Positions 1 to 11,101 of a DNA stretch of 64,000 nt are shown here, one piece after another. Source of the stretch: Polynucleobacter necessarius (GTDB lineage: Bacteria; Pseudomonadota; Gammaproteobacteria; Burkholderiales; Burkholderiaceae); NCBI RefSeq assembly GCF_900095175.1, contig NZ_LT606946.1, positions 1,705,417 to 1,769,416 on the forward strand. Direction: 5' to 3'. The position numbers and the translations under genes are program-made. The notes under the pieces are model-generated. The model saw only the letters and a list, made by a program, of their open reading frames with translations, searched no databases and had not been told where the DNA came from. Every line of letters starts with the position of its first letter. The stretch's first letter is position 1.

Positions 1-1485
1 ATGAATATAAGAAATCTCTTTTAACTTGAGTGCGCCTTCAAGGGCAATCGGGTAGTGCATGCCGCGCCCGAGAAATAAAGCGTTTTCACACTTAGCAAAT
101 GCAGTACTCCAAGCCATGATCTGGGGCTCAAGTGCTAATACTCCATGCAAAGCCTTTGGCAAATGACGCAAATCACGCAAGAGCTCTTTTTCTTGCTCAG
201 GACTCACCTTACCTGCACGCTTGGCCAATGAAACAGCAAGCAGATAGAGCGCAACTAGCTGCGTTGTAAAGGCTTTAGTGGAAGCCACGCCAATCTCGGT
301 GCCAGCCTTGGTCAAGAAATTCCAATTTGTTTCGCGAACCATCGCACTACTTGCAACATTACAAATTGCTAGCGTGTATTGATGGCCCAGGGACTGCGCA
401 TGACACAAGGCTGCCAAAGTATCTGCAGTCTCACCCGACTGCGAAACCACCACAACCAATGTATTCGGATTAGGAACGGTTGTGCGATAACGATATTCAC
501 TAGCAATCTCTACTTGCGTCGGAATGCCGGCTAAATCTTCTAACCAGTATTTAGCAACACAAGCTGAATAGTAACTAGTGCCGCAAGCCAAGATCAAAAT
601 TTGATTAAACTTTTCCCATTGCTCAGAATCAGCGTTGAAGAGCTCCGGACCAAAGCTAGCAATATTGGCAAGTGTGTCGCCAATTGCTCTTGGTTGCTCG
701 AAGATCTCTTTCTGCATGTAATGCTGATAAGGGCCTAGATCTACGGAGTCAGCTTGGGCTGGCATTGGTTTTTGCTCACGCTGTGCAGCCCTACCAGCTT
801 GATCAACAATCTCGACGCTCCCTGCCTTCAGAATGGCAACATCACCTTCCTCTAGGTACATCATCGAATGAGCGCGACCGGCCAAAGCCAGCGCATCAGA
901 AGCAAGGAAATTCTCATTCTCGCCAAGCGCTACAACCAAAGGAGATCCCGCTCGTGCACCCACCAAAACATCAGGACGATCTTGTGCAATCACACCAATT
1001 GCGTAAGCACCATGGAAGCATGGCAATACAGAGCGCACTGAAGCAACTAAATCTGCCCGCTTACTTGCCACATACGCTTGATGAATTAAATGCGCAATTA
1101 CTTCAGTATCTGTTTCTGAGGTAAATACATAGCCTGCAGACTTCAACTCAGTGCGTAGTGATTCGTAGTTTTCAATAATGCCGTTATGCACTACAGCGAT
1201 TAACCCACCAGAGATATGGGGATGTGCATTTTGTGTATCAGGTTTACCGTGCGTTGCCCAGCGAGTATGTGCAATACCTAGGGTGCCATCAAATTCTTTG
1301 CCCTGCTCTGCTAACTCAGAAACACGGGCAGTAGTGCGAGCACGTTCAATTGGGTGCTTGGCATCATTGCTGTTAATTACTGCAAAACCACATGAATCGT
1401 AACCGCGATATTCAAGGCGACGAAGTCCTTCAATCAAGACCTCAACAATATTCTTGCGCGAAACCGCGCCAACGATCCCGCACAT
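1..1485 (-). CDS. glmS: Glucosamine-6-phosphate synthase GlmS (C-terminus beyond window)
   Basis: Makes glucosamine-6-phosphate from fructose-6-phosphate and glutamine in the cytoplasm, the first step towards UDP-GlcNAc for peptidoglycan and LPS. The frame stays open for 495 codons and runs off the left edge, so about 110 residues of a usual 605-610 are missing. The protein starts Met-Cys-Gly-Ile-Val-Gly, the class II glutamine amidotransferase N-terminus whose Cys2 is the nucleophile. The first sugar-isomerase domain shows SQSGETADT near residue 350. The start codon shares one base with the stop of glmU (TAATG), so translation is probably coupled. Identification is secure. Confidence 0.96.
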   Translation of the reverse strand, partial: MCGIVGAVSRKNIVEVLIEGLRRLEYRGYDSCGFAVINSNDAKHPIERARTTARVSELAEQGKEFDGTLGIAHTRWATHGKPDTQNAHPHISGGLIAVVHNGIIENYESLRTELKSAGYVFTSETDTEVIAHLIHQAYVASKRADLVASVRSVLPCFHGAYAIGVIAQDRPDVLVGARAGSPLVVALGENENFLASDALALAGRAHSMMYLEEGDVAILKAGSVEIVDQAGRAAQREQKPMPAQADSVDLGPYQHYMQKEIFEQPRAIGDTLANIASFGPELFNADSEQWEKFNQILILACGTSYYSACVAKYWLEDLAGIPTQVEIASEYRYRTTVPNPNTLVVVVSQSGETADTLAALCHAQSLGHQYTLAICNVASSAMVRETNWNFLTKAGTEIGVASTKAFTTQLVALYLLAVSLAKRAGKVSPEQEKELLRDLRHLPKALHGVLALEPQIMAWSTAFAKCENALFLGRGMHYPIALEGALKLKEISYIH

Positions 1486-2975
1486 TATTTTTTAGCCTTC
1501 ACAGGTTTTTTGGTGGCTACTTTTTTTACAGCGGCCTTCTTGATTGCCGGCTTTTTCTCTTGCGGCTTTTTCTCTTTCTTTGGTGGGCGTTGCCACTGTA
1601 AAGAAATTTGTTTGGCTCGTGACACGGTAAGTTGATTAGGCGGCGCATCTTTAGTCAAGGTTGTACCTGCACCCAATGTGGCACCACGGCCAACGCGCAC
1701 TGGGGCAACCAACTGAGTATCTGAACCAATGAAGACATCGTCCTCAATAATCGTTTGGTGTTTATTTACACCATCGTAGTTGCAAGTAATCGTGCCTGCG
1801 CCGATATTGACTCTAGAGCCCACAATCGAATCGCCCACGTAAGCTAAGTGATTAGCTTTACTATTGGCGGCAATCTTGCTGTTCTTCACTTCGACAAAGT
1901 TGCCAATATGTACATCATTGGACAAATCTGCACCGGGGCGCAAGCGAGCATAAGGTCCGATCAACGAACTTGCACCAACTTTTGCACCGTCAATATGGCT
2001 GTATGGGTGAATAGTGACATTCTTACCAATCACGCTATTGCGAATAATGCAGTACGGGCCCACTTTTGTGCCAGCGGCTAAAGTCACGCAACCTTCAAAT
2101 ACACAGCCGACATCAATAAATACATCCGTGCCGCACTCTAGTGTTCCACGGATATCAATCCGTGCTGGATCAGCCAAAGAAACACCAGCATCCATGAGTA
2201 CATTTGCTTGATTGAGTTGATGTACTCGCTCTAACGCGGCTAACTGATCTCGACTATTAACGCCAACAGTTTCATATTCAGCATCAGCTTGTGCAGTGCG
2301 AATAGGCACACCATCCTTCACTGCCATCGCAATCACATCAGTTAAGTAGTATTCGCCTTGAGCATTGCTAGCACGCAAAGCTTTAAGCCACTTCTTCAGT
2401 GCGTTGGTTGGCAGCACCATGATGCCGGTATTGATTTCTTGAATACGCTTTTGCTCAGATGATGCATCTTTTTCTTCAACAATCGCCTTTACCGAACCAT
2501 CGATATCGCGCACGATGCGGCCATAGCCCGCTGGATTGTTGAGGTTTTGAGTCAGGAGCGCCAAAGCGGAATCTTGACCACGCACACCGTCAGCCAACTT
2601 AACTAATTTAGAGAGCGTCTTTTTACTTGTAAGAGGTACATCGCCATACAGAACTAAAGTCGGCTCATTTACGTCCAATTTAGGCAGAGCTTGCAATAGA
2701 GCATGGCCTGTTCCCTTTTGTTCAGCCTGCAGTGCAGTGCTTACTTTGCTAAAGCAAGAATCTTGCTCGCTAGCGATTTGAAGAAACTCTTTAACATCAG
2801 CAGCGCCATGCCCTACAACAACTATGGGGCCAGTTTTAGCGCTTTTACCCTGTAAATCCAGAGCTGTATTGAGAACGTGCTGGAGAAGGGGTTTCCCGGC
2901 CAAGGTTTGGAGAACCTTGGGTAATGCGGACTTCATCCGCTTTCCCTGCCCAGCAGCCAAAATAACGATGTTCAT
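1485..2975 (-). CDS. glmU: Bifunctional GlcNAc-1-P uridyltransferase / GlcN-1-P acetyltransferase GlmU
   Basis: Carries out the last two steps to UDP-GlcNAc, with GlmS supplying the precursor just downstream. The N-terminal nucleotidyltransferase domain begins with [14 protein letters not shown] (residues 9-22). A left-handed beta-helix of hexapeptide repeats runs from about residue 255 to 455 and contains the acetyltransferase His in NHLAYVGD (His376). At 496 residues it is about 40 longer than the usual 456. The excess is a tail from residue 465 made almost only of Lys, Ala, Pro and Val, as in histone H1-like tails. Its start overlaps the ttcA stop by four bases. Confidence 0.96.
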   Translation of the reverse strand: MNIVILAAGQGKRMKSALPKVLQTLAGKPLLQHVLNTALDLQGKSAKTGPIVVVGHGAADVKEFLQIASEQDSCFSKVSTALQAEQKGTGHALLQALPKLDVNEPTLVLYGDVPLTSKKTLSKLVKLADGVRGQDSALALLTQNLNNPAGYGRIVRDIDGSVKAIVEEKDASSEQKRIQEINTGIMVLPTNALKKWLKALRASNAQGEYYLTDVIAMAVKDGVPIRTAQADAEYETVGVNSRDQLAALERVHQLNQANVLMDAGVSLADPARIDIRGTLECGTDVFIDVGCVFEGCVTLAAGTKVGPYCIIRNSVIGKNVTIHPYSHIDGAKVGASSLIGPYARLRPGADLSNDVHIGNFVEVKNSKIAANSKANHLAYVGDSIVGSRVNIGAGTITCNYDGVNKHQTIIEDDVFIGSDTQLVAPVRVGRGATLGAGTTLTKDAPPNQLTVSRAKQISLQWQRPPKKEKKPQEKKPAIKKAAVKKVATKKPVKAKK

Positions 2976-3880
2976 AAAGAGGGATTATAAGGCCCCTGAA
3001 TCAGCGTTCCACAGGCTATTTCATCGATTTCTATCTCGTCAATCGCTTTATCGCCAGCAGATCTTGCAGCAATGCCCGACAGCTCTGTAGAAATCTCGAG
3101 ATTCTTAAAATCAAAGGCCTCTCCATCCATTAAATGGGATGGCACGATATGGTGCATTGAGCGGAATAGATTCTCGACGCGCCCTGGGTGCTTTTTCTCC
3201 CATTCGTGCAACATCTCTTTCATGGCACCACGCTGTAGATTGGGCTGACTGCCGCAGAGATTGCATGGAATGATCGGGAAGTTCATATCTACCGCATAAC
3301 GCTCCAGCAACTTTTCAGGAACGTATGCGAGAGGACGAATCACAATATGTTTACCATCATCAGATCGCAGCTTTGGCGGCATCCCTTTGAGCTTTCCAGC
3401 AAAGAACATGTTGAGCATTAATGTTTCTAAGATGTCATCACGGTGATGGCCTAAAGCAATCTTGGTAACACCCAACTCATCTGCTACGCGATACAAAATC
3501 CCACGACGCAAACGAGAGCAAAGACCACAAGTCGTTTTTCCTTCAGGAACGACACGCTTGACGATGCTGTAAGTATCTTGGTTTTCAATATGGTACTGAA
3601 CACCCAAAGCTTTTAAGTAGTTCGGCAAAATCTCTGCCGGAAATCCTGGCTGCTTTTGATCTAAATTAACAGCAACAATTTCAAAATCAATTGGGGCACG
3701 CTCGCGCAACTTGAGCAGAATATCGAGCATGGCATAACTGTCTTTACCGCCTGATAGGCAAACCATTACTTTGTCACCATCTTCGATCATGCCAAAGTCG
3801 CCAATTGCTTGGCCGACTAAACGACATAACTTTTTCTCAAGTTTGTTTTCTTCGAAGACGACTTTGCGCATATCACTCAT
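2972..3880 (-). CDS. ttcA: tRNA 2-thiocytidine-32 synthetase TtcA
   Basis: Thiolates cytidine 32 in the anticodon loop of some tRNAs, using ATP and an iron-sulfur cluster. The PP-loop ATP site SGGKDS lies at residues 43-48. The cysteine pair CGLC (118, 121) and a further CNLC (206, 209) match the TtcA pattern. At 302 residues it has normal family length. It overlaps glmU by 4 bp (ATGA type) and follows folB by 28 bp, consistent with one minus-strand operon of five genes ending in glmS. Confidence 0.94.
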   Translation of the reverse strand: MSDMRKVVFEENKLEKKLCRLVGQAIGDFGMIEDGDKVMVCLSGGKDSYAMLDILLKLRERAPIDFEIVAVNLDQKQPGFPAEILPNYLKALGVQYHIENQDTYSIVKRVVPEGKTTCGLCSRLRRGILYRVADELGVTKIALGHHRDDILETLMLNMFFAGKLKGMPPKLRSDDGKHIVIRPLAYVPEKLLERYAVDMNFPIIPCNLCGSQPNLQRGAMKEMLHEWEKKHPGRVENLFRSMHHIVPSHLMDGEAFDFKNLEISTELSGIAARSAGDKAIDEIEIDEIACGTLIQGPYNPSL

Positions 3881-3908
3881 AGCTACTAAATTCTTTTCTG
3901 AAATTTCT

Positions 3909-4304
3909 TTAAGCCTGCTTCATCCGAGATACTTCAACGCCAACAGAGTGGCAATCTGGGTAGACATCTGGCTTTGCTGTACTGACTCGAGCAGCAATGA
4001 CCTTAGGATGCAAAAGCATCGCGCTCACAATGTCATCGCAGAAGGTTTCCTGTAAATGGATATGGCCCTGAGAAGACCGTGCCTTAATGGTTTCACGCAT
4101 GAAGTCGTAATCCACAACTTCTTCCAATAAGTCTTTAGAAGGTGTGTTCATATTTAATGGGATATAGAGATCTACATTCAGAATAACGCGCTGCTCAGCC
4201 TTCTTCTCAAAATCATGCACACCAATATTGATATAGATTTCATAGTCACGTAGAAACAAGCGGCGGCAATCAGCAAGTGCTGGATGAGAAAGAATGGCAT
4301 GCAT
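3909..4304 (-). CDS. folB: Dihydroneopterin aldolase FolB
   Basis: Converts dihydroneopterin to 6-hydroxymethyl-dihydropterin in folate synthesis. The 131-residue protein has the short FolB fold, with the typical stretch [16 protein letters not shown] near residues 25-40 and the lysine-bearing STAKPDV near the C-terminus. It lies between a pteridine-reductase-like SDR gene (44 bp upstream) and ttcA. Co-localisation with that SDR suggests a small pterin/folate unit. Identification is strong. Confidence 0.92.
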   Translation of the reverse strand: MHAILSHPALADCRRLFLRDYEIYINIGVHDFEKKAEQRVILNVDLYIPLNMNTPSKDLLEEVVDYDFMRETIKARSSQGHIHLQETFCDDIVSAMLLHPKVIAARVSTAKPDVYPDCHSVGVEVSRMKQA

Positions 4305-4348
4305 AATTTTTATGAACTCTTTTTAATTTTTTATTCTGTATTAAATTC

Positions 4349-5170
4349 TTAATTTGTTTTAAACATCACATCGCGTGATGACGGCAATAGATGTTGTCCG
4401 CCATCTACATATAAGGTGGTGCCTGTAATCGCATTTGAACTGGCCAAAAATACAGCGGCTTTTGCAATATCGACTGGTGTTGATGACTTACCCAATGGCG
4501 TCATCTGATGGGCCTTGGTAAAACCTGCTGCAGTTTGATCGCCCGAAGTCAGCGTAATGCCAGGAGCCAAACCAATCACCCGTAAGTGCGGAGTAAAATC
4601 TACCGCCAACACTTCAACTGAAGTGAGCAATGCAGCTTTAGATAATGTGTAAGACAAATAATCTGGATTGAGATTGATCAGTTTTTGATCGAGCAACTGA
4701 ATCACCGATGGAATCGCTAAATTGCTCTCACTTGCTTTCTTTATCTGACGCTTGTGATATTCAAACATCAGCTGAGATAGCAAGATGGGTGCAGCTAAAT
4801 TGACTTGCATGTGGTCTTGCAAACTTTTACCGCTCAGCGGAGTATTCGAATTGGCGCGATCGTATTCAAAGATTGAAGCGCTATTCACGAGACACTTAAG
4901 GTTTTGAAACTCAGCAACAACCGCAGCAAACAGGGAATGGATTTCTGCTTCTCTGGCGAGGTCAGCCTTAAAAGCCGCTGCCTTAACTCCCAATTTTTGG
5001 ATTTCGGCTACGGTAGCTTGGGCATCCGAATCAGACCGGCCATAATGGACCGCCACATCCCAGCCCTGACGAGCAAATTCCAAGGCAATTTCCCGACCAA
5101 GGCGCTTAGCTGCACCGGTCACTAAAACCGCTTTATTTTGCTGAGGTGATGGGTTTGAACTCAAGTTCAC
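4349..5170 (-). CDS. SDR oxidoreductase, FolM/pteridine reductase type
   Basis: A 273-residue short-chain dehydrogenase/reductase. The cofactor turn reads TGAAKRLGRE near residue 18; the Arg after the glycine motif is typical of NADPH-dependent pteridine reductases. The phrase VNSASIFEYD replaces the usual NNAG, as in FolM and PTR1-like proteins. The active-site pair is Tyr and Lys in YLSYTLSKAALL. The probable role is reduction of dihydromonapterin or dihydrofolate, supported by folB directly downstream. The exact substrate is inferred. The gene is divergent from the methyltransferase gene at 5196. Confidence 0.82.
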   Translation of the reverse strand: MNLSSNPSPQQNKAVLVTGAAKRLGREIALEFARQGWDVAVHYGRSDSDAQATVAEIQKLGVKAAAFKADLAREAEIHSLFAAVVAEFQNLKCLVNSASIFEYDRANSNTPLSGKSLQDHMQVNLAAPILLSQLMFEYHKRQIKKASESNLAIPSVIQLLDQKLINLNPDYLSYTLSKAALLTSVEVLAVDFTPHLRVIGLAPGITLTSGDQTAAGFTKAHQMTPLGKSSTPVDIAKAAVFLASSNAITGTTLYVDGGQHLLPSSRDVMFKTN

Positions 5171-5195
5171 TTAAATTTTCTTAGACTAGCGAGCT

Positions 5196-6383
5196 ATGGA
5201 TATTACCTTGACCAGCCTTGAAACGGCTCATACCGAGCTTCTTAGCCAAAAAATAATGGCTGAAATCGCCTCCAAAGGCGGCTGGATGCCCTTTTCAAGG
5301 TATATAGAAATGGCTTTATATGAGCCAGGCATGGGTTATTACAGCGCTGGAACCCACAAATTGGGTGCTGGCGGTGATTTCACAACAGCCCCTGAGCTTT
5401 CCCCCTTATTTGGTGCCGCCATTGTAGAAACCCTTTTGCCTATTCTAGAGGGGTTGAAGGCCCAAGGGCTAGCTACCCAAATTCTGGAATTTGGCGCTGG
5501 CACTGGCAAGTTAGCTGAATCTATTCTCACCCGATTACACGATTTGGATTTCACCCTGGATCACTACGACATTATTGAGATCTCACCCGACCTAGCCCAA
5601 AGGCAAGAAGAGCGCCTCAAGCAAGTTGTAGAGAAACTAGCCCTATCCACTCAATGCCATTGGTTAAGTTCTTTACCCGGTAATTTCAAAGGCATCATTC
5701 TGGCAAATGAGGTGATAGATGCCATTCCGTGTGATGCCATCATTTTTCAAAATGGCTTTTGGTATTGGCAAGGTGTTTCAATTATTAATGGCAAGCTTGC
5801 TTGGTCAACAGGACAACCCGTTGAGCAGTCACTGCTTCCGGAGACTTTGCTCACTGGAAACTTTTCTGAAGGCTACATTACCGAATTACACGCACCCGCA
5901 AATGCTTGGATGCACCAAGTAGCCAAGCATCTCGATACTGGGCTCTTCCTCACCTTCGATTACGGGTTTCCGGAGAGCGAGTATTACCATGCACAACGCC
6001 TTGAAGGCACGCTCATGGCACACCATCGGCATCATGCTATTCAAGATCCATTTCATCTTCCAGGTCTTTGTGATTTAACAACGCATGTGGAGTGGTCACA
6101 GATTGCACGTAGCGCGCTAGAAGAAAAAGTTGATGATGTCTATCTCAGCAATCAAGCAAGTTACTTGCTGGATGCTGGTATCGGCGATATTGCGCTAGAG
6201 ATTGGCGATCCCAGCAATCCAGAAACTTTTCTACCTATTTCAAACTCGCTACAAAAACTATTATCTGAAGCAGAGATGGGTGAGCTCTTCAAAGTCTTTG
6301 CATTCTCAAAGAAATTAAATGCTGTACTACCGGGTCATGCACTAGAGGACTTACCAGGCCTTCGAGGCAGAAACCGGCTGTAA
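5196..6383 (+). CDS. SAM-dependent methyltransferase, MidA/NDUFAF7 (DUF185) family
   Basis: A 395-residue class I methyltransferase of the family that in mitochondria (NDUFAF7) methylates an arginine of respiratory complex I. The family signature GGDFTTAPELSPLFG is near residue 65 and the SAM-binding motif LEFGAGTGKLAE near residue 96. The bacterial substrate is not established. It is divergent from the SDR gene and convergent with cca, whose stop lies 5 bp away. Length is normal and the frame intact. Confidence 0.88.
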   Translation: MDITLTSLETAHTELLSQKIMAEIASKGGWMPFSRYIEMALYEPGMGYYSAGTHKLGAGGDFTTAPELSPLFGAAIVETLLPILEGLKAQGLATQILEFGAGTGKLAESILTRLHDLDFTLDHYDIIEISPDLAQRQEERLKQVVEKLALSTQCHWLSSLPGNFKGIILANEVIDAIPCDAIIFQNGFWYWQGVSIINGKLAWSTGQPVEQSLLPETLLTGNFSEGYITELHAPANAWMHQVAKHLDTGLFLTFDYGFPESEYYHAQRLEGTLMAHHRHHAIQDPFHLPGLCDLTTHVEWSQIARSALEEKVDDVYLSNQASYLLDAGIGDIALEIGDPSNPETFLPISNSLQKLLSEAEMGELFKVFAFSKKLNAVLPGHALEDLPGLRGRNRL

Positions 6384-6387
6384 GCTT

Positions 6388-7527
6388 TTAGCTGATTATG
6401 GCTGCAGTAATAGCAGAAAGTCTTGCGGAGTCCATTGCACTACGAATATTTTCACCATTGGAGCGCTTTTGTAGCGGAACGCCTTCAATAATTTGAGCCG
6501 TGTTGAGCGATTGGGTATTTTGCATTGCCGAAATTAAAGTATCGACATTCAAGCCAATACGCTTTGCCAAATCCAACAAAGCATTTCCACGATCAGGCTT
6601 ACGCCAAATGTCTGCGCGGTTGAACCAAGCCAGTATATCTGCAGGCTGATAGCCAACACCTGCATCACCGACTGATTTCTCGATAAGCACATTGAGCTCG
6701 CTAAATATTTCACTAAAGCCACGCACCTCATTTGGCATCTTGACGCACTCTGCCCATGAGCGAATTTCACTAGCAGGTAAATCCATGAGAGTGACAGCGC
6801 ACCGATCTTCCAGGCGATTGTCTGCTGCATGCAAATGTGCAATGAGTTGCTCGCGGAAATCTTCTTTAGCTAAATAGGATGTCAGCGTTAATGGTAGCAA
6901 TGCTTTGGCTGCGGCAGAATCTAACAAGATTTGAAACATGCGCATTGGCTTATTTGCAGTAAAACCTCTTGCCAACTCCTGCCAGATTCTTTCAGCCGAG
7001 AGTGCTGATAATTCATTAGATTCAACGATGGCCTGCAAAGAATCCATTGTTTCTGGTGCAACCGTAAACTCAGGGAAGCGCGCTGCAAAACGAGCAATGC
7101 GCAAAAGACGTAAAGGGTCTTCGGCAAACGCATCGGATACATGACGAAATACCTTAGCAGCTAAATCTTGCTGGCCGTTGTAGGGATCCAAAATAGGGCC
7201 CACCCATTTACCATTAGCGCCGACCTCTTGTGCCATTGCATTGATGGTCAGATCGCGACGCTCTAAATCCTGCTCCAGCGTGACAGTCGGGTCTGCATAA
7301 AACATAAAGCCCTTATAGCCCTTCCCTGTTTTACGCTCTGTGCGCGCCAAGGCATATTCAGCTTGCATCTCTGGATGCAAGAACACTGGAAAATCTTTGC
7401 CCACCGGACGAAAGCCCTGAGCAATCATCTCTTCTACGCTAGAGCCAACCACTACATAGTCAATGTCGCGCACTGGCAACCCCATGAGGGTATCCCGAAT
7501 AGCGCCACCAACAGCGTAGATCTTCAT
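6388..7527 (-). CDS. cca: CCA-adding tRNA nucleotidyltransferase, HD motif lost
   Basis: Adds or repairs the CCA end of tRNAs. The class II nucleotidyltransferase head is complete: [13 protein letters not shown] at the N-terminus, the carboxylate pair in [19 protein letters not shown], and [16 protein letters not shown]. In E. coli-type enzymes an HD phosphohydrolase domain follows. Here the matching stretch reads [10 protein letters not shown], so the His of the HD pair is replaced by Met and no other HD motif is seen. At 379 residues it is somewhat short of about 410. CCA addition should work; the phosphatase activities probably do not (inference). Confidence 0.92.
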   Translation of the reverse strand: MKIYAVGGAIRDTLMGLPVRDIDYVVVGSSVEEMIAQGFRPVGKDFPVFLHPEMQAEYALARTERKTGKGYKGFMFYADPTVTLEQDLERRDLTINAMAQEVGANGKWVGPILDPYNGQQDLAAKVFRHVSDAFAEDPLRLLRIARFAARFPEFTVAPETMDSLQAIVESNELSALSAERIWQELARGFTANKPMRMFQILLDSAAAKALLPLTLTSYLAKEDFREQLIAHLHAADNRLEDRCAVTLMDLPASEIRSWAECVKMPNEVRGFSEIFSELNVLIEKSVGDAGVGYQPADILAWFNRADIWRKPDRGNALLDLAKRIGLNVDTLISAMQNTQSLNTAQIIEGVPLQKRSNGENIRSAMDSARLSAITAAIIS

Positions 7528-7531
7528 AGGC

Positions 7532-8440
7532 TTATTTCATGCCTTCTAGGGTACGTCGGCTAATGCCAAAAACCCGAGTCAATGCATCCACGCCATTGAG
7601 TGGGAGGATGTTGGGTAACCGCATTGAGGCAATATTGTCGCGAGACATCAAGGTTGGAACTGGCAAAAACTCAAAAGCCAAGGCCTGAAGATAACCAACA
7701 AAAGCAGGCACAGGAATGATGGCGCATTTTGTATTGACCTTACGCGCAGCAAATTCCATAATCTCTCTCATGGTGTAAACCGTAGGCCCCACCAAATCAT
7801 AAGACTGATGAATAGTAGATGGCATTTTTAATGCCTTGGTAAATGCACTAGCTACATCATCTACGCTGACTGGCTGAAACTGCGCCCCTGAGTTTGCCAA
7901 TGGCATCGCAGGAAATAACTTCGTTAGCCTGGCAAACAAATTAATAAATTAATCTTGAGCGCCAAAAATGACTGAAGGCCTAAAAATAGTCCAGTTCAAG
8001 TTACTTGCTTTTACTGCAGCTTCGCCATCACCTTTACTACGCTGATACATCGATGGACCATTTGAGTCTGCACCCAATGCGCTCATATGTAAGTAGCGTT
8101 TTAGGCCATGTAGCTGCATGGCAGTGATGATATTTTTAGGAAGCTCTACATGCGCAGCTTCAAATACTTTTCCATAGGGCTGGACTGGCTTGTCATGCAG
8201 TACACCCACTAAATTAATGACTGCACCAGTAGGCTTAATTCGTGAGCAAAGCTCTTGCAAAGAATCAAACTCATGAACATCAGCATCTTCTAGATGCACC
8301 TTCGGGAGCATGCGCAATTCACGTGCGGATGCTAGGTATCGAGTTGGCAGTAAAACGGAATAGCCGTCTGCTTGCAGTTGGCCTGCCAGGATTCTGCCTA
8401 CAAAACCGTTACCGCCAATTAGCAGAATGTCATATTTCAT
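7532..8440 (-). pseudogene. NAD(P)H-binding epimerase, complex I NDUFA9-like, split by an in-frame stop
   Basis: An atypical short-chain dehydrogenase related to NDUFA9-type NAD(P)-binding proteins. The N-terminal part starts MKYDILLIGGNGFVGR, a Rossmann GxxGxxG motif, and ends FRPSVIFGAQD at a TAA stop (7949-7951). The same frame continues directly with FINLFARLTKLFP and runs to 7532. Removing one stop codon restores a continuous protein of about 300 residues, so a single substitution (for example AAA to TAA) explains the break. A TTG at 7939 could restart the C-terminal part, but that half lacks the cofactor site. It sits between cca and the lytic transglycosylase gene. Confidence 0.85.
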
Positions 8441-8463
8441 AAAACTCCCATGCGGTTGAAATA

Positions 8464-10422
8464 CTAAGGTAGCTCTGATGCACTTGCAGCTTTAGGGGAA
8501 ATGACGCCTAAACGCTGTTTTAAAGACTGTGTCTGACCGTACATTACCGATGAATAATACGTTGCATTCGCCAAAACGTTTTTTACATAGGTACGCGTCT
8601 CATTAAATGGAATCGTTTCCGCAAAGATCGCGCCCTCAGTAGGGCTGGTGAGTTTTTCCCGCCAGTTTTTAGAGCGTGATGGGCCAGCGTTATAAGCTGC
8701 AGATGCGAGAACCCAAGATCCATCTAAATCTACCAAGACCATATTCAAGTAATTACTACCCAAGGTGAGATTGGTATTGGTATCGGTGAGCTTGTCATTG
8801 GTATAGGATGTCATACCAATTTTCTTAGCGACATACTTCGCCGTATTCGGCATCACCTGCATCAAACCTGAAGCGCCAACTGAAGAAGAGGCATTCATGA
8901 TGAATCGTGACTCTTGACGAATCAAGCCATATGCCCAAGTCAAATTCAAATCAATTTGCTTGGCAATTAGCGATAGCTCATCACGATAAGGGGTTGGGTA
9001 GCGTAAGCTAAAGTCATGCTCTTGCTTGGTGCGATCTGCCGTATTCACAACACGGTCATATAGGCCGATGCGCTTGGCATATTCAGCCGCTGCGAGTAAC
9101 TGCTTATCACTCATATTGCGCAACTCCCAATTCCAGTCGCGATTACCTTCAAAGCGCAAATTCATGGCATAGAAGCGTTCACCCCGAATGAAGCCTTTGC
9201 GTTGTGACATGGCTTCGATTTCTGCATCACTCACTTTGGTTCTGGCAGGCGCATGATTGGATTTCCCCAAATCTTCGCGCGCAAGCTGTCCATAGAAGTT
9301 GTACTGGTCAGCAATGAGTTCAAGGTTCTCGCGCGCATTTTCATTTTGGCCCTCAACTTTTAATGCACGCGCATACCAATAAGTCCAAGCGGGATCTCTA
9401 CTGCGCACCACAGGACTCATACCCTCAATTGCATTCTTTACCAGCGTCCAGTCTTTAGCGCGCAAGCCTGCACGCACTTTCCATTCCTGGCCTTCAGTAG
9501 AAAGAAGTTCGTTGTAGCCCAGCTCTTGTTGAAGACGATACGCATCATCTGCATTCGGATCTAATTTCTTTGCAAGGAATTGGCCAATCACACCCCAAGC
9601 CATGGCCTGATTCTCTTTGCTATAGCGAGATGCATTTTGAGAAAAATCTCTAAAAGCTTTTGCTGGATCTGCTTTAGCAGATTTCACAATGTCGGCAATA
9701 GGATCTTCACCGCCAATGTGACGCGACATGGATTCAAAACCCATCTCACCTGCAGCGCGGCCCAATGCCTTTGCCTCGCTAGGAGTCATTCCTCCAGCGC
9801 CAACCAAAGTTGGTATTAGCTCCTGGCAAGCCTGACCGAAATAACGTGGGCCCAATAATATTGCGCGCGCATCAATCGCTACTTTGGTTGGGTTATCACC
9901 TTGGGCCAATTTAGATTGGAGTACATAACACTTCACCTGAATGTCGTCATCCAAAACAAACTTAGGATATTCAGCATCAAAGCGTGACCAATCTTTTCGC
10001 TTACCTAAAACGAGTAGCCAGTCATTGCGCATCCGATCAGCCAAAGCGGTGCCCTGGTATTGATTTAGGAAAGCAACTACCTGTGAGTCTGCATTGCTAT
10101 CAGCTCGAGCCACACCAGCACTATCAAATAGCTGAGGCTTGATACGGAAATAGGCTACATAGTCTTGGTAAGGATAGTTTGAGAGAGTGGCAGCCAAGGT
10201 TTGTGCGCGAGCTACGTCATTCCTTTTAGAGGCCTCACGCAACTCAATAAAGGTGCGATCCCCCTCCATGACTTCAAAGGCCGAAATTCTGCTTTCTTTG
10301 GCGGGAACAGTTTTCTTGACCTTCTCTGCAAAAATGCTGGGCGAACCACTTAATAGAGCCAGAAATAGAATTCTGCCCACCGCCCTTTGTCCAGCACTCA
10401 AAACATCAAACCTCTTTTTCAC
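8464..10422 (-). CDS. slt: Soluble lytic murein transglycosylase (Slt70 family)
   Basis: Cleaves peptidoglycan glycan strands to 1,6-anhydromuropeptides in the periplasm. The 652-residue protein has an N-terminal hydrophobic signal (RILFLALLSG), a long alpha-helical superhelix region (about 60-480) and a C-terminal lysozyme-like domain. The catalytic Glu is in RQESRF (about residue 504), followed by GASGLMQVMPNTA and SAAYNAGPSRS. The released muropeptides are what the AmpG permease encoded at 19247 imports. It is divergent from the folate cyclo-ligase gene, 46 bp apart. Confidence 0.94.
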   Translation of the reverse strand: MKKRFDVLSAGQRAVGRILFLALLSGSPSIFAEKVKKTVPAKESRISAFEVMEGDRTFIELREASKRNDVARAQTLAATLSNYPYQDYVAYFRIKPQLFDSAGVARADSNADSQVVAFLNQYQGTALADRMRNDWLLVLGKRKDWSRFDAEYPKFVLDDDIQVKCYVLQSKLAQGDNPTKVAIDARAILLGPRYFGQACQELIPTLVGAGGMTPSEAKALGRAAGEMGFESMSRHIGGEDPIADIVKSAKADPAKAFRDFSQNASRYSKENQAMAWGVIGQFLAKKLDPNADDAYRLQQELGYNELLSTEGQEWKVRAGLRAKDWTLVKNAIEGMSPVVRSRDPAWTYWYARALKVEGQNENARENLELIADQYNFYGQLAREDLGKSNHAPARTKVSDAEIEAMSQRKGFIRGERFYAMNLRFEGNRDWNWELRNMSDKQLLAAAEYAKRIGLYDRVVNTADRTKQEHDFSLRYPTPYRDELSLIAKQIDLNLTWAYGLIRQESRFIMNASSSVGASGLMQVMPNTAKYVAKKIGMTSYTNDKLTDTNTNLTLGSNYLNMVLVDLDGSWVLASAAYNAGPSRSKNWREKLTSPTEGAIFAETIPFNETRTYVKNVLANATYYSSVMYGQTQSLKQRLGVISPKAASASELP

Positions 10423-10468
10423 CGTCTAACCCAATCGATTTACTATATCTCTTAATTTTCGCCTGATA

Positions 10469-11101
10469 ATGGTCGATATGCACGGCAATTCTCCAAAATC
10501 GCTACGGCAGGACTTACTAGCCCAAAGGAAACAATTTGCGGCTAGCGCAGGCTATCCCGTGGCACGAGAAGCAATTTTGCTTGGCTTAGCCAGTTTTCTA
10601 GCCGGCCATGACGCTCAGACTCATTCCGTCGCCCTGTATTGCCCCATACAAGATGAACTTGATCTTCGGCCGACTCTATTGGCCTGGGCCAAGAGCAATA
10701 AAGCTAGGATGCTGGCCCTTCCTTTTGCACGCCCCGATAAACATTTAGATTTTTATGTCTGGCAAGAAGGTGACTTGCTGATTCCAAGCCGCCATGGTGT
10801 AGCGGAACCAGACCCCAACAACCCTCGTAGGCATCAAATCACTCCAGACTGTATTTTGATTCCCTGTGTAGGCTGGTCAGAATCTAGGGAGGGCGATAGA
10901 ACACACTATTGGCGGCTTGGGTATGGGGGCGGCTACTTTGACCGCACCTTAGCTCAGTTGCGCAAAGCTAAACCAAGCCTTCTGTGCGTAGGCATTGGCT
11001 TTGACTGGCAAAAATTAGATGATGCTCAATGGCAGGCTCAAACACATGATGAGCCTTTGGATGCCATGCTGACTGAGTCAGGCTTATTAATTACTTATTG
11101 A
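10469..11101 (+). CDS. ygfA: 5-formyltetrahydrofolate cyclo-ligase
   Basis: Converts 5-formyl-THF to 5,10-methenyl-THF with ATP, rescuing folate from a dead-end form. The 210-residue protein has the C-terminal signature RLGYGGGYFDRTL and an N-terminal basic region with RQDLLAQRKQF. It overlaps the convergent metF gene by 11 bp, placing two one-carbon folate genes tail to tail. An ATG three codons downstream (10478) is an alternative start. Confidence 0.92.
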   Translation: MVDMHGNSPKSLRQDLLAQRKQFAASAGYPVAREAILLGLASFLAGHDAQTHSVALYCPIQDELDLRPTLLAWAKSNKARMLALPFARPDKHLDFYVWQEGDLLIPSRHGVAEPDPNNPRRHQITPDCILIPCVGWSESREGDRTHYWRLGYGGGYFDRTLAQLRKAKPSLLCVGIGFDWQKLDDAQWQAQTHDEPLDAMLTESGLLITY

